A stretch of DNA of 64,000 nt, from contig QNQO01008296.1 of NCBI GenBank assembly GCA_003290165.1, forward strand, positions 124,001-188,000, in the 5' to 3' direction. Shown piece after piece: positions 24,001-33,429 of this stretch. The notes under the pieces are model-generated. The model saw nothing but the letters and a program-made list of their open reading frames with translations, had not been told where the DNA came from and did not search any database. The first letter of the stretch is position 1, and every line of letters begins with the position of its first letter. The translations under genes and the position numbers were made by a program. The DNA comes from Berberis thunbergii. Taxonomy: Eukaryota > Streptophyta > Magnoliopsida > Ranunculales > Berberidaceae.

Positions 24001-25626
24001 GACCAAACCTCATGGCAACCATATCATTTTGCCCCCCTAGTGTGAAGTGTATTGCACATGCCATAGGATCATCTAGAGAACAATTGCAAAAGTGCTAGAG
24101 CTACAAAATCATAACTATATTGGCACCTGCATCATAACAACCACTATATTGCAATCATCGCTAACAACCAAGAACCACCATGGTGTTTGACTCCCCCCTG
24201 CCGTTGCGGGAACCACCACTATTGTGAAACCACCCTGTCACACTTTTGCCATGAGAGTTGCCACTATGTTGTTACTGATATTAGGATTGCCCAAACCATT
24301 AACATCTATCACCACCAACATCGTTATTCATGTCCTTCATTGTCATGCCATTGAACCCAATGCCACCACTAACACAAACAACTCTGTTGACACAACATTT
24401 ACCATGGCCATTACAACAACTCTCAATGCTTAACCACTTAAGGGGACGTGCAATGAACTAGTGTAGTTAAGGCGATCGCCTAGGCGCGTCTCAAGGCGTT
24501 TTTACAAAATTCCGCCTTAAAGTGAGACAATGCCGTGCGGTAAAATGAGGCGTTCGCCTCGGACCGCTTTACCCTAAAAATGGTTGTAGCCAGCCCAATT
24601 GCAGTAAAAGGATGTTGGAACCCACTCTATAATGTTTCTTGGTGTAATATTTGATTAAAAAAATAATAAAAAAATAAAACAAGATAAAACGTTTTTAAGT
24701 TTTGATAAATTTGTCACACCTTTTTTATTTTTATTTTTTTGGAGAATGTTTATCATGTTTTGATCAGTCTGTGATCAACATCAATCTTAATTTTTTATAG
24801 CATAGTTCAATAATTTTTATGCTTTTGGAATACCAATAGTGATCATATTTGTGGATTTTTACCAATCATTCTATCAATTTCTTCTTACAAATGCTCAATA
24901 TTTTCAAGTTCTATTCTTTCAAGATTGTTGATTTTTAATAATTTAGTGGATGTTTGCAAGTTACTTGACACTTTAAGTAGTGCATATTTTCGCTATGCTA
25001 TACAACTTTATTATATTTCCATTTCAATTCTAGGTAGTTGTGTCACTTTTTGTACATATTTGCTTATGATACTTATCAAAATGATGATGTATGCTGCTAT
25101 GCTGATATATTTTAATTTATTATAAAAAATGTTAAGATCTTTTCACTTCAGTGAGGTGTCCTCGTTTCACGCCTCGGGCGTTTTCAGGCCCATCCGCCTC
25201 GCCTTCGCCTCAACGCCTTAGCTACAATGCAATAAACTACTACCAGCACCAACACACGCTACTATCATTTTGAATATTAGATGCACAAAACAAGCCACTG
25301 AAAAGAATGCAAACAAACACATTTTCTGCAAATATTCTACCCTAGAAAGATGGAATGCAAACAAAAACATTTTCTGCAAATATTCTACCTAGAAAGATTT
25401 TTTGTGTAGCATTTGTTTTCCTTTTTTCAATGCAGATTACCTATCAAAGTCTGTCATCACACTAGAAGCGCTTGAGCAAAAATTTTCTATGGAGATTTCC
25501 TCACTCTTTTTTTGATGCATTTTTTTTTTCAGTTTTCTAGCAGAGACAGGTTTGGTATCAGTGGAGCACCAAATGCGGGAGATGGGCCTAGCATCAAAAG
25601 ATGCAGAACCAAGCAAAGACAGATAG
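15089..25626 (+). CDS. PKR1: V-ATPase assembly membrane protein, Pkr1/VMA21-like
   Basis: Three exons join in phase: 15089-15157, 15261-15418 and 25533-25626, giving 106 aa. The product begins MAKKEEVSSGQAVLLGAL. It has two predicted membrane helices, about residues 28-48 (VIKITFLTLGVCLAAMLGLAF) and 54-79 (MIIHVMLLVLITGVLFFLLS), and a short charged tail containing TGLVSVEHQMREMGLASK. This two-helix hairpin matches the plant family annotated as V-ATPase assembly factor Pkr1 or VMA21-like; yeast Pkr1 acts in the ER in V0 assembly. The junction AG^T into exon 3 restores SFLAETGLVS, which strongly supports the distant exon. The second intron (15419-25532) is about 10.1 kb, roughly thirty times the coding length, and is full of mobile DNA. 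The family assignment rests on remembered homologues, so it is less sure than the gene model. Confidence 0.82.
15517..15755. repeat. 101-bp tandem repeat, about 2.4 near-identical copies
   Basis: A unit starting GAGTTAGGTTTAATGTTGTC begins at 15517, 15618 and 15719, with exact 101-base spacing. The first two copies look identical and the third is cut short near 15755. The lack of divergence indicates recent duplication, in intron 2 of the Pkr1-like gene. Confidence 0.9.
16275..17325. mobile_element. non-autonomous hAT-type element, 1.05 kb, possible gene capture
   Basis: The ends are TAGAATTGAACAAAAAATCG and ...CGATTTTCAACCCTA, the same terminal sequence family as the intact 259-bp MITE at 54133-54391. 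The flanks ATATTTAC (16267-16274) and ATATCCAC (17326-17333) agree at 6 of 8 positions, differing by two C/T transitions. AACCGAA/TTCGGTT-rich subterminal regions lie at both sides. The interior carries local duplications and, on the minus strand at 16681-16947, an 88-codon frame with a hydrophobic segment LDVVVGLIAAVVVEAVVLLF that may derive from a host membrane protein. No transposase was seen. Confidence 0.75.
18225..18625 (+). repeat. duplicated proline-rich segment, copy 1
   Basis: This is about 400 bases containing NWPNPPPPQYQSSNPPLHHH in one frame, a C/A-rich stretch and the tail GTGCAACTCGTCGAAATGTG. It is repeated in the same orientation at 18727-19120 with many substitutions. It may be a decayed piece of a proline-rich (extensin-like) gene. 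No long frame survives. Confidence 0.65.
18727..19120 (+). repeat. duplicated proline-rich segment, copy 2
   Basis: Partner of 18225-18625. Shared landmarks are GAAGTTCATATGCATATTGC, CAACTGGCCAAATCCACCAC, CCATTTAGCCACCATCACAG and CCCTTATGAGCTA. The repeats are about 500 bases apart start to start, which suggests an old tandem duplication with unrelated sequence between. Confidence 0.65.
19883..20029. repeat. fold-back with ~50-bp arms
   Basis: Left arm 19883-19930 (CTCAACCTCGAAC...CAATCAAACAACAA) and right arm 19980-20029 (TTGTTGTTTGATTG...GAGGTTGAG) are mostly complementary, separated by about 50 bases. The unit is a candidate MITE or small-RNA hairpin in intron 2 of the Pkr1-like gene. No TSD was established. 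Confidence 0.7.
20525..21620. mobile_element. non-autonomous hAT-type element, 1.1 kb (GGCG-rich ends)
   Basis: The TIRs are CAGTGTAGTTAAGGCG at 20525 and CGCCTTAACAACACTG ending at 21620 (15 of 16 matching). Flanking octamers CAAACGAC and TAGACGAC agree at 6 of 8. Subterminal regions are rich in GAGGCGG/CCGCCTC. The interior holds a degenerate minisatellite at 21060-21270 built on CAGATCATATAAAAAAA. No transposase frame is present. Confidence 0.8.
21060..21270. repeat. degenerate minisatellite inside the hAT-type element
   Basis: Repeated units of roughly 25-35 bases contain AACAGATCATATAAAAAAA with spacer variants such as TGGAACAGATCATTGAAA and GGAGTAGAA. It lies wholly within the element at 20525-21620. 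Confidence 0.75.
21621..24450. other. intron 2 interior, no feature recognised
   Basis: Short open frames occur on both strands (for example 21815-22177 minus and 23738-23929 plus), but none resembles a known protein. The part at about 24120-24430 is rich in ACCA/CCACC triplets, a degenerate low-complexity tract. It is best read as old intron sequence. Confidence 0.5.
24459..25229. mobile_element. non-autonomous hAT-type element, 0.77 kb, second copy of the GGCG family
   Basis: It starts TAGTGTAGTTAAGGCG and ends CGCCTTAGCTACAATG, related to the ends of 20525-21620. The flanking octamers CAATGAAC (24451-24458) and CAATAAAC (25230-25237) agree at 7 of 8. The interior is AT-rich, without a transposase frame, and differs from that of the other copy. 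Confidence 0.8.
25305..25400. repeat. 48-bp tandem duplication upstream of Pkr1-like exon 3
   Basis: GAATGCAAACAAA.ACATTTTCTGC begins at 25305 and again at 25353, differing by a base or two. It lies about 130 bases before the last splice acceptor. A T-run (25521-25529) serves as the polypyrimidine tract of that acceptor. Confidence 0.85.
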
Positions 25627-27712
25627 TCTACCTGTGTTAGGGTCGTATCATTCAAATCGAAGGAGTCACGACTTTCATAGAAGACAATTAAAAGGGTCAT
25701 TCTTATTTTTACATTTGAAGGAGCATTACACATACAATTTTGCTTATGCATGCTACAAAGGAGAAGTTGAAGTACAAAAAAATCGTAAAAAGCAAATAGC
25801 CAGAGATGGCTACATTATTGTAACACTAATGACAATTGGATGGAGTGCTCACATTCATCAGTCTCCCTTCGGCTCCTTCTCTTTTGACTTGCTCGTCTTT
25901 GGCTTCATGAAGCAGAAACACGCGCAGCAAGGACACTGAAACAAGAACTTCATTACTTTCTTCTCTGATCGCAGATTCGCGAACTCAGTTCACTCACTAT
26001 GTATAGAGAAGATAAGTCCAATTGTCCTTCCATTTATATCATACCTTGGATTCCATTTCAATCGCTTTCAGTAAAGAAGATGCCAATCCATCCAGCTCTG
26101 CAAAGGGTGGGATTGTGGGTCTGGCAACAATGAAGGTCATTGGTTCATCTCATATGCTTTACTTTGTGTGTCATGTTGGCCATTAAAGGTAAAAGTTAGC
26201 TCTTTTTATTTTTCAAAATTTTTTAAAATTCCTGGATTGCCCATCAACAAAGTCTATTCCAAGTAGGTAAGTTTTCTTGATTCTTTTGCTGAAAACCAAT
26301 AAAAAAAAAACTTCATGGGTGGATAATTAGGATACCAAGACTAACATGACATGATAATAATGATTCATGTGATGATACATTGACATTGCACCTAATTGGA
26401 TGCATTTTTGGTGTTTTCTCGACTTTGGGGGCCCCTATATTTCCTTTCCTCTCAATTATATAACTTTAGGTGGAATCAAGCTGTAAACTTGCCTTTTAAC
26501 CTAGTGAATGACTTTCAAGCCTTACAATTATTTGAGTAGGTATAACATATCCAATGGGTAAATACTTGTCTAATAATTAGTCAAATATGACAGCTTTGAG
26601 TTTCTATTCAAACAATGGTGTTTGGTTCAATGTGAATGGTGATGGTGTTTTTTGCCTATTAGTTTGATTGATATCTATCCTTGGCAGATTTGAGAGTGAT
26701 ATTCATTTGAATGCAGGGCTGTTTAGTTCTTGTGGAAAGAACTAGTTTTTTCATGACAGAAAATTCATAGAATTGCCATTGTAGCTTAACTGGAGAGCTC
26801 TTTGAATTAGCTTTTTTTTTTTTTCTATCAGACCATCAATGATTTTGCCCAAGTTATGAAAATGAGGGATTTAGCAAGAGGCCATTGATTTGAAATGGAT
26901 TTTACGCCCTTCGAAACGAATCCCTACTGTCCTAAAGGGTTTTAGCTTTTGCAAGGCCCTAAAAGTACTTTGTTGCTTGCTACAAACATAAAATTTGATG
27001 AATAAAACTTTATGCTTCCTTTTTTCTTTTTTTTTATTAAGGTAGCTAAAGGGCTAAAAGCCTAAAAACCCTTTTGCATTCTGCAATTGGTTTTGAGGCA
27101 GCTCAATTTTGAAGTCATTTACTGATGAACGAACATAAGGATGTGATTAGCCATAGCTCAGCTTCACAAGTCATGCTGAACTCACACCTCAGGAAAGGGT
27201 TAGGATGGAATGGCATCAATTAATTCCTATGAAAGAATCTCCTCTATGGTTGGGTTCAGTGCTTTTGGTGTTTATCATCTGTAGATTTAGCGATTTAATG
27301 TTGGGTTGGTAAAGAGATAGGTTCACACATTTTCAATGGATTTAGCCGTCTGCAGCATGTTTGTTACTATAATAAAGTCCATGTTCAGATGGATTATGAT
27401 TCTGGACCCTCTGCGGGATGCAATTTCATCACCCTCATATCTTTTGGAGGAACCCCTCTCTAATCCTTTTAGTTTCAAAAAACATGTATGCAATTACAAT
27501 GGATTCAGTATTAGAGAAATGTGTGGTTTATCGACTAATAGTGTTATACAGATGCTACACTGAAAGAAAACATGACACATTTTCGTCACTTCTTTTTCTG
27601 TTTCCTTTTCTTTTTTAATAGTAGTAATGCCTAAAAGCAGGAGGTGGGGAGGTGGAATAACTAATTCTTTGATTTAGCAGGTGTTTGATTGTTTGTTGTT
27701 CTGAAACAAGTT
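25627..27712. other. 3' flank of the Pkr1-like gene and intergenic DNA
   Basis: The 3' UTR must begin at 25627, but no single convincing poly(A) site stands out. From about 26000 to 27712 I see only AT-rich intergenic sequence with T-runs and no gene-like frame. Confidence 0.5.
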
Positions 27713-28396
27713 TGATGTAGTATTTTTTCGCCTTCTGCTTTGACCTTATTTTGTTGATCTGTTTATCTGCACAAGTAACGCACGTGAGCCACAGATTATT
27801 GTGGGGTGGTCGATGACACTCCGATGCTAAAGTCAGACAAGGCAATGAGAAATGTGTAATGTTGTAATAGAAAATTTGTAGCGTACCTTAGTTTATCAAC
27901 TTCATGTCTTATTTATAGTGCAATGAATTATGGTTCTACCAGACCATCATAGGCATAGTTTACGAATGAGATATTCGTGGAGATCCCTCACTAATTAGGA
28001 GCCATGCTATAGGAGGGAAGTCTCATGTTAGCTCTGTGCTTCTAGATACTCTGGTGTTTTTCAATTCAAGAGCAATTCGTAGAAGAGAGTTTTCCTGTGT
28101 GAAATATACTCTGGTGTTTGCTTTCTAGTTGGAAGCAGATATCAGTTGTAGTTGCTCGTCCGAAGTTGATTATCGAGATACTTGCTTGAAGAAGGCTTAC
28201 GGATATTAAGGATTGTTGTGAGACATGTGGGCCTAGCATGTTTTGAGAGTTTGGGTCCGCTTGACGAACCGCAGTTGGGCGGGCTTAGAACCGTTTGGGC
28301 CGGATCAGTGTTGGGCTGACGCTTGAGGTCGCAATTTCTCAAGATTATCATGACACGTGTACGGCTCCGAGGTATTATCATTTTTATGTATCATCA
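27713..28396 (-). repeat. 3' LTR of the Gypsy element (left)
   Basis: The 684-bp LTR begins TGATGTAG and ends TATGTATCATCA. It aligns throughout with 37953-38638 and shares GCAAGTAA/ACAAGTAA, CACGTGAGCCACAGA and GATGACACTCCGATGCTAAA. Many C/T and G/A differences fit decay of methylated cytosines. Confidence 0.9.
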
Positions 28397-28636
28397 GCTA
28401 CTCCCTCTAAGTTAGTGGATCGTCACATCGGTTCGCTAAGTCATCTCTTAAAGGGATGTGTCGCTCATGATGATTGAGTCTAAATTGTTGCTTGAGCCAC
28501 GCGCTGCATTAACTGAATGTGCGTTGGTTCAACAAAAAAGAGGCGAGAAGCTAACATATATTTAGGTCATCCACTGTGTAGAATCTGATTATTCTATTTT
28601 CCTTGCTTTCAAATCTACCACTTTGATTAGAAAAGA

Positions 28637-29260
28637 TTGTCCATCTTCCTCATGGCTCAAGAAAACCTTCTTGATGACGCCATCTTGGCCGAGAACCTAG
28701 AGTTTTTCGAAGACAGGTTGTTGTCCGAACCTAGTCTCTCCAAAATTCATACGAAGTTTGGGGTCATTGAGGACCTGTTGTTGTATCTCTTGTCGGGGGA
28801 CCTGACATCGATGTCACTTTATATGTTTGCACCGCGGGATGCTTCAAACTGGAGTGTGTTTTCCAATTCTAGATGTGATCTGGGAGTTCTTGGACTTTTT
28901 AGGGATTCCTTTGGCTCAGTTGAGGCCAGTGGATATAGGATCATCCTCATGATTCTGCTCAGTGCTAATGAGGTTGGCGTTAGCATGACTCCACGGGTGA
29001 TTCAGTTGATGACCTCTTCTCGACTAAAGAGTAATGTTGTTTGTAAGATGAAGTCATCGAATTGTTTTATAAAGCTACCTAATGATTTCAAATTCTGGCA
29101 GAAGTATTGCTTATTGGCCCCTGTGGATTCAAAGTACTTTCAATGCAAGGGGCATCCGCTTGAGCGACAATTTAGGCTGCTTCGTAAGTTCATCTCTTTT
29201 CTTGTGACTTTGATGTGCTTGATAGTGGGCCGATTAACCATCGCTTGCGTGTTTAAGTAG
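28637..29260 (+). pseudogene. antisense gene-like ORF of the Gypsy element, N-terminal part
   Basis: This 207-codon frame (MSIFLMAQENLLDDAILAEN...) runs opposite to gag. Its middle (FAPRDASNWSVFSN, LGLFRDSFG, YRIILMILLSANEVGVSMTPRVI) resembles the plant domain called 'putative gypsy type transposon' or 'putative plant transposon protein', found in many retroelement-borne genes of unknown function. A GTAAGT near 29185 may be a donor, in which case the true exon ends there. The frame downstream is discontinuous, so the gene is probably dead. Confidence 0.6.
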
Positions 29261-29491
29261 GAAGGTTTTCCACTACTCGTCTTACCTTAAAAGAGCAAAA
29301 CGCCATGGAGAAGTTTCGCGTCCTGCTGAAAAAAAAAAGCGGTTGATGTCATAAGGGTTTCCAACTTCATTTGTAGTGGGTTGTGACAACTGGCATGTCG
29401 TCCCTATTCTGTATCGAGAATCGCGCACTAAGTTGGAAGATGGGGACCTTTCAAAGAAGATGAAGGCTACTGGGTCTAAAGCTTCTCTGAT

Positions 29492-30788
29492 GTGGAGGAG
29501 TCATTTGAGACTCTTGCCTCCTGCGTGAGGAAGATGTCTCGTGTTATAACCGGTTCGTCTTCGGCACGACCTGTTCCGATGAAGGGGGAGCGCGAGTTTG
29601 CTAGACCTGTTGAGGCGGAGATTGATGTTTCTGGCTTGAAGAAAGATTACATGCGATTGGCAGGAGTTGTAGATAGGTCGAACCTTAGTGACGTGCAGGT
29701 TGAGGCTCTGAATGATAGTCTTGTGTGGGTTGCAATGGCTGCTTCTGCTGGTACTGATTCGCGTGAGGCCGCTTCAGCAGAAAGCTCTTGTGAGGATTTG
29801 CCTGTGGTGGTAGAATCTGATCGCCTGATAGTGGTCGTGGTACCGGTCGTGTCTTCTGTAGTCCACACTCTGCATTGCTCACCGTCTCGTTCTAGGCCTC
29901 AGTTAAAGATGTTGGAAGGTCATTTGGATACTTCGTTGTCTTCTCTCCCTCCGGATCCCATTGAGTCGTCTTGCAAAAAAAGGGTTGTTGCTGTTGACAA
30001 GGGAAAGGCCATAGAGGAGAGCTTGAGAACGGTAGCTACCTTGAAGGGCAATGCTGGCGTAGTTCCCTATCAAGGAAAACTTCATCCAGGTGCACGGATA
30101 AGTCTGTTTGCACCGGATTTGGTGAAGCTGAGTTCACCGATCTGACACTAAGAGGTGGACGTAGAATATGCTTCGAGGAAGTATATAAGCAGGTGCCATA
30201 GCTGGTTGATGGATCACGCTCCAAAACCCGAGGAAGATTCGTTGGAAGGGTGTACAGATAAGGGCTTGAAGTACCTTATGATGTGTATGTCTAATTTGAG
30301 CCACGCGACCGTTGCTGAGACGAAAGTTGAGGCGGGTCATGAGAGAGCATACACCTTGGAGTGCGTCTTCTCGCATATGCAGACGTTGTATTATGATGCG
30401 CTCCATGAAATTGAGCTACTTAAGAAGCAGGCTTAAGAGAAGTGGTTGGATCGGTCAATCGTGGTCACTGAGGCTCAGAGGGCTCGTCTGGAGAACCTTG
30501 AGTGTGATCTAATAGAGGCGGTGTCCGAAAGGGCCGAACTTAGGCAGGAGTTGAGCCGTATCTGCCTAGAAGTAGAGGTTGTGTAGGAAGCTGCGGCTAA
30601 GGCGAGTTTTGAACTGTTGTCTTTCGCTGAAAAGAGTGCTTCGAAGGAAGTCGACTGGACTGCTAAAAAACAACAGTTGGAATCCGATGTGGAGTTTTTA
30701 TGCTCGAGAAGCGAGGAATGCCAATGACCAGCTTGAATTGGGGCAGCATGAACTTAGTGTCGTGAAGAGCAGTCTGGCCACAGAGTAG
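29492..30788 (+). pseudogene. antisense gene-like region, middle and coiled-coil part
   Basis: Open stretches at 29492-30145 (217 codons) and 30155-30436 (93 codons), followed by broken frames to 30788, encode a Ser/Val-rich linker. After it come heptad-like charged segments (for example HAEIELLKKQ-type sequence near 30410 and repeated LE/EL runs to 30780). Stops such as the TAG at about 30584 and 30786 interrupt it. With 33115-33429 it makes the C-terminal half of the antisense gene, split by an insertion. No catalytic motif was seen. Confidence 0.5.
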
Positions 30789-31404
30789 TCTCAGGTCGAC
30801 GTAAGGCTAGGCCAACCAGCCCAAAACTCAAAATCGAAAACCGGACCAATTTTCTGAAGACCTAGTTTTAAGAATCGAGCTCGGACCAGATAAACCCGAT
30901 TAACGAAAACCTCTGTTAACTGACATTTCGGGGCGTGCCGGTCTGGTCTCGGTCCAATGCAATTTTTTTTCAGCCCTAGCTCCTTTTCACTTTGGAAGAG
31001 CAAATGTTTCTAAGGTACTTACTTTTTTAGTCTCTCTTCCAATTTCTCTACCTCTATTTATTTGATTAGTTTTGTTGATGTATGTGTTTGTTGTTGATTT
31101 GATTTTCAAGCTGAGTTGGAAGGAGAAGTTGGGGAAGATGTACTAAGTGAAGGATCAGAGCTCAATCTTCGTGTTCAAGTTCAGAACACACTTTGGTGAT
31201 GACAAGTCTACTGGTTGTGGTTTGATCTACAAGCTTTGTGTTCAATCTACTAGTCAATGTACAATCCTTGTGTTCACTATACAATCTCCGTGTTCAAGTT
31301 CAGAACACACTTTGGTGGTGGCAAATCTACTAGTCGTGTTCAAGTTCATAACACAATTTGGTTGTGGCAAGTTGTGGCAAATCTACTGGTGGTGGCAAGT
31401 CTAC

Positions 31405-32269
31405 TAGTGGTGGGCACGGGACGGGATGGGACAAGATATACCCATCCCTATCCCATCCCGTTCATACGGGATCAGCGTGTTAATCTGGCATTGGCAAAAC
31501 AGTCCTTTGGCATTCTATCTCTGGTCTTCACTGCTTATCTGTTGTGTTTCATAGCTTGCACTGATGTGCAGGCAGCAGAAAACAAGATTACATGTTGCAT
31601 TGCAAAGCCGTCCACAGACCAGAATAGACTATTCGCTAACATGGCCTATTCTTGCCAGCAGGCTGGTGTAGACTATAGTATCATTAGCTCAAAAGGTGGA
31701 GCTTCCTACATTCTAGACAATGTAGTATCGCACGCTTCATTGGCAATGAATCTCTACTACAAAGCGGCTGGCAAGAATAGCTGGAACTGCAACTTCAATG
31801 GTTCTGGCCTCATTGTTTATTCTGATCCATCTATTAGTAACTGCATCTATCAGGCTTGAAATCAAGGAGGTCTTACGCTTCTCAGCGAGGACTAAAAGTT
31901 TTAAAATAGCAATTCTAATTTTTATTAGATCTTTGTTTGATGGTTGATGTGGTTACAACATGTGTTTTGATCATTCTGAAAAAAAGAAAGTACTATGTAA
32001 TTGAATTGGAGTTTGCAATACTATGCAATAATTTGTATGTGCATCCACAATTCTAAAACAAATAATTAAATAAAAATGTTAATAATTAATATTAATAAAT
32101 TAGTTCAGGACGGGACGGGATTGAAAATATTCATCCCATCCCATCCCATTCTAGATCGGGATGGGATCGGGATGAAATTATTCAATCCCATTAAGACCCG
32201 AAAAAATCGGGATGGGACGGGACGGGATTGGGACGGGAACGGGATCGCGGGATGAGATGCCCACCCCTA
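31405..32269. mobile_element. hAT-type Pack element carrying a whole X8-domain ORF
   Basis: The ends TAGTGGTGGGCA and TGCCCACCCCTA form an inverted repeat and are flanked by the identical octamer AAGTCTAC at 31397-31404 and 32270-32277. GGGACGGGATGGGA-type subterminal repeats, in both orientations, fill about 31418-31475 and 32105-32255. Between them lies the captured frame at 31485-31859 and AT-rich sequence. There is no transposase, so mobilisation would need an autonomous relative. The perfect TSD suggests a younger insertion than the surrounding LTR element. Confidence 0.88.
31485..31859 (+). CDS. captured CBM43/X8-domain protein (callose-binding type), start codon altered
   Basis: The frame, 124 codons plus stop, has the form of a small secreted X8 protein. 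It has a hydrophobic leader (FGILSLVFTAYLLCFIA, then TDVQAAE as a likely cleavage region) followed by CCIAKPSTDQNRLFANMAYSC, SHASLAMNLYYKAAG, SWNCNF and a C-terminal DPSISNCIY. X8/CBM43 domains bind beta-1,3-glucan at the cell wall and plasmodesmata. The expected ATG reads CTG at 31485, and the frame stays open upstream past the element edge to 31257. Two of the usual six cysteines are replaced (GVDYS and GGASY, where family members have Cys), so two disulfides should be lost. It has no intron. It may be a degenerate or neofunctionalised copy; expression is unknown. Confidence 0.72.
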   Translation: MALAKQSFGILSLVFTAYLLCFIACTDVQAAENKITCCIAKPSTDQNRLFANMAYSCQQAGVDYSIISSKGGASYILDNVVSHASLAMNLYYKAAGKNSWNCNFNGSGLIVYSDPSISNCIYQA

Positions 32270-33114
32270 AAGTCTACTGTTTGATCTATGATTGTCGCCA
32301 ATGCTTAGAAGTTCGACCCAAAGTATAGGCTCATCAGGGGAACAAACTACCAAGAAAAAAACTTAATTAAGGAAAAAAATTTCTCCTCAATTCGAATCCC
32401 GACAAACCCGTTTTTTCTACTTCTCTCAATCAATCGAATCAATCAAGTTCGACTCAACTTCTGCAAGTTTCCAATCTCGATCGTCGGAGTCTCATCATGA
32501 ATTGAATTTCGATTGTTTAATTTTGGGTTCATTATATCTGTTGAATTAGATCTATTGAATTAATTTTGGTTTCATTAAATTTGTTTAATTTCGATATGTT
32601 CAATTAGATATTTCATTAAATCTGTTTAATTTTTATTTATCTTTCATTAAATTTGTTCAATTTCGATCTGTTTAATTTTGGGTTCATTACATCTATTTGT
32701 TTGAGTTTGATGAGGGAGAAATTAGGAGTTGTGATGTAGATTATTGAAGAAATTAAGGGGATTCTAGATGAGATGAAAGAGGGTTCTTCAAGATTTGGGA
32801 ACCCACCGTCGATGGAGAAGAAGTGGTCGTTTGGGTGTTTGATTATAAAGAAGAAAGCGGACAATGGGAATAGTAGAAGTTGTGGACTTTGGTGAAAAGG
32901 AATGGTTTTGATATAAAGGAAAGGAAGAGATCGAAATTGATACTGAGGAGTAACATGAGAGGAACACTAGACTAGAGAAGGAGAAGGAGGAGACGGAGAG
33001 GAAGGAGGAGTATGCGGAGATGATTTCATTGTAATTTTAGAGAAAAATTATAATTAAGTTTTTTTTGCAATAACTCGGGTCAAGCCGGGGTACCGACGGA
33101 TTTTGGAAGTTCCC

Positions 33115-33429
33115 TAGATTGACGCGCTGACTACCAAGTTGGAGCTAATGGAGCGTGAATTTGTTGATGCAAAGGTGCAGGAGGAAGAACTTCTCTAGAA
33201 ACAAGGCAAATGTGAGTTCTGCTGGGTTGTACATGGATGGCAGAAGTTGCTGGCGCTGAAAAAGGAGCATTCGGAATGGGATCTCAGCCGTTATAAGAAG
33301 ATGTCGTATGTGGATTTGTCTGTTACCTCAACGTCTTCGAGTGAGGAAGACAGTTTGAGCCTGATGTCCAGGCTGTGGCGTGTGTGGATGCAACTTTTGT
33401 TCATTCTTCCACTAGGCTTAACGGAGTGA
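33115..33429 (+). pseudogene. antisense gene-like region, C-terminal part
   Basis: After the insertion the charged coiled-coil frame resumes (KLELMEREFVDAK). It has one in-frame stop near 33196, then continues LALKKEHSEWDLSRYKKM and a Ser/Glu-rich end to the stop at 33427-33429. A possible poly(A)-signal-like ATTAATGAAAAC follows at about 33463. Confidence 0.45.

Larger units (their letters stand above)
30795..33110. mobile_element. insertion splitting the antisense ORF, type not determined
   Basis: The coiled-coil frame stops near 30795 and picks up near 33115 (LTTKLELMEREFVDAKVQEEE). The material between is different in composition, with AACCGGACC/CGGGTC-rich ends (CTAGGCCAACCAGCCC on the left, GGAAGTTCCCTAG on the right) and AT-rich sequence inside. 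The 865-bp hAT-type element at 31405-32269 sits within it. No certain TSD was found, so the edges are approximate. Confidence 0.5.

Noticed and set aside
31257..31484. Upstream extension of the X8 frame as a longer protein
   Set aside because: The extension crosses the transposon end and subterminal repeats and encodes repetitive sequence. The family-like protein begins at 31485. A fusion transcript is possible but unsupported.
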